DNA from: Acanthaster planci
Lineage: Eukaryota; Echinodermata; Asteroidea; Valvatida; Acanthasteridae
Assembly (NCBI RefSeq): GCF_001949145.1
Contig: NW_019091369.1
Location: forward strand, 1,570,191 to 1,601,587
Reading direction: 5' to 3'
Length of the DNA: 31,397 bases
Shown: positions 31,205 to 31,397 of the stretch, piece by piece
Numbering within the stretch: position 1 is the stretch's first letter
How the letters are laid out: each line of letters opens with the position of its first letter
The notes under the pieces: generated by a model
The model's input: only the letters and a program-made list of their open reading frames with translations
What the model was told of the DNA's origin: nothing
The model's database searches: none
Translations under genes and position numbers: made by a program

Positions 31205-31397
31205 AGGTAATAATGGATGGAATGATGGGTGCAGGGACAGAGTAGGAGATGGATCAATGATGGGTGCATGGGTGGAGTAGGAGAGGGATGGGATGATGGA
31301 TGGAGGGGCGGAGTAGGAGAGGGATGGGGTGATTGATGCAGGGGCGTAGTAGGAGAGGGATGGGATGATTGATGCAGGGGCGGAGTAGGAGAGGGAT
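31205..31397. repeat. 36-bp minisatellite running off the window
   Basis: The motif GGAGTAGGAGAGGGATGGGA recurs with a 36-bp period (anchors near 31240, 31275, 31311, 31347, 31383), at least five copies. The first copies are more diverged. A related sequence in opposite orientation occurs near 15199-15250. Confidence 0.9.

Noticed and set aside
1-31397. CRISPR array or bacterial operon
   Set aside because: Repeats are microsatellite or transposon type with no unique equal spacers, and genes have introns.

Overview
This is a eukaryotic, almost certainly metazoan, draft-assembly window. It is AT-rich, has a 110-base N gap (11063-11172) and one isolated N (18691), and is dominated by introns, intergenic DNA and transposon remnants. 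Genes are split by GT-AG introns and nothing looks bacterial. The abundance of the self-complementary hexamer TACATG/ACATGT and of CCGGTA-type words, with the protein similarities, suggests a marine invertebrate deuterostome (sea star, amphioxus or similar). I cannot settle the species from sequence alone.

Layout. Positions 1-7800 and 7900-13285 hold no gene I can defend. They carry TACATG microsatellite clusters, a 35-bp and a ~248-bp tandem duplication, two MITE-like inverted-repeat elements (4232-4381 and 11533-11796), and one weak candidate first exon (7829-7880, minus). From 23371 down to 13286 on the minus strand lies a complete five-exon dUTPase gene (DUT) with all five catalytic motifs. 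Its largest intron hosts a 3000-bp pogo/Tigger-like DNA transposon (16885-19884) with an apparently nested second element (17351-19067). A tRNA-derived SINE-like remnant lies at 23968-24023.

From 27045 on the plus strand is the first coding exon of a KTI12-like P-loop protein; I could not find its continuation. A broken immunoglobulin-superfamily receptor copy (29320-30190), frameshifted and carrying a stop codon, follows. The right edge contains a 35/36-bp triplication and a 36-bp minisatellite that runs off the window.

The most interesting point is the architecture of DUT exon 1. One open frame encodes an N-terminal, mitochondrial-presequence-like region, then an internal ATG that opens a nuclear-type isoform carrying a CDK-site/NLS cassette like that of human DUT-N. 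Two perfect E2F consensus sites and a CCAAT box lie inside the coding sequence of the long isoform, 78-141 bp upstream of the internal ATG. The S-phase promoter of the nuclear form therefore appears to be embedded in the coding sequence of the mitochondrial form. No wholly new multi-gene system was identified.
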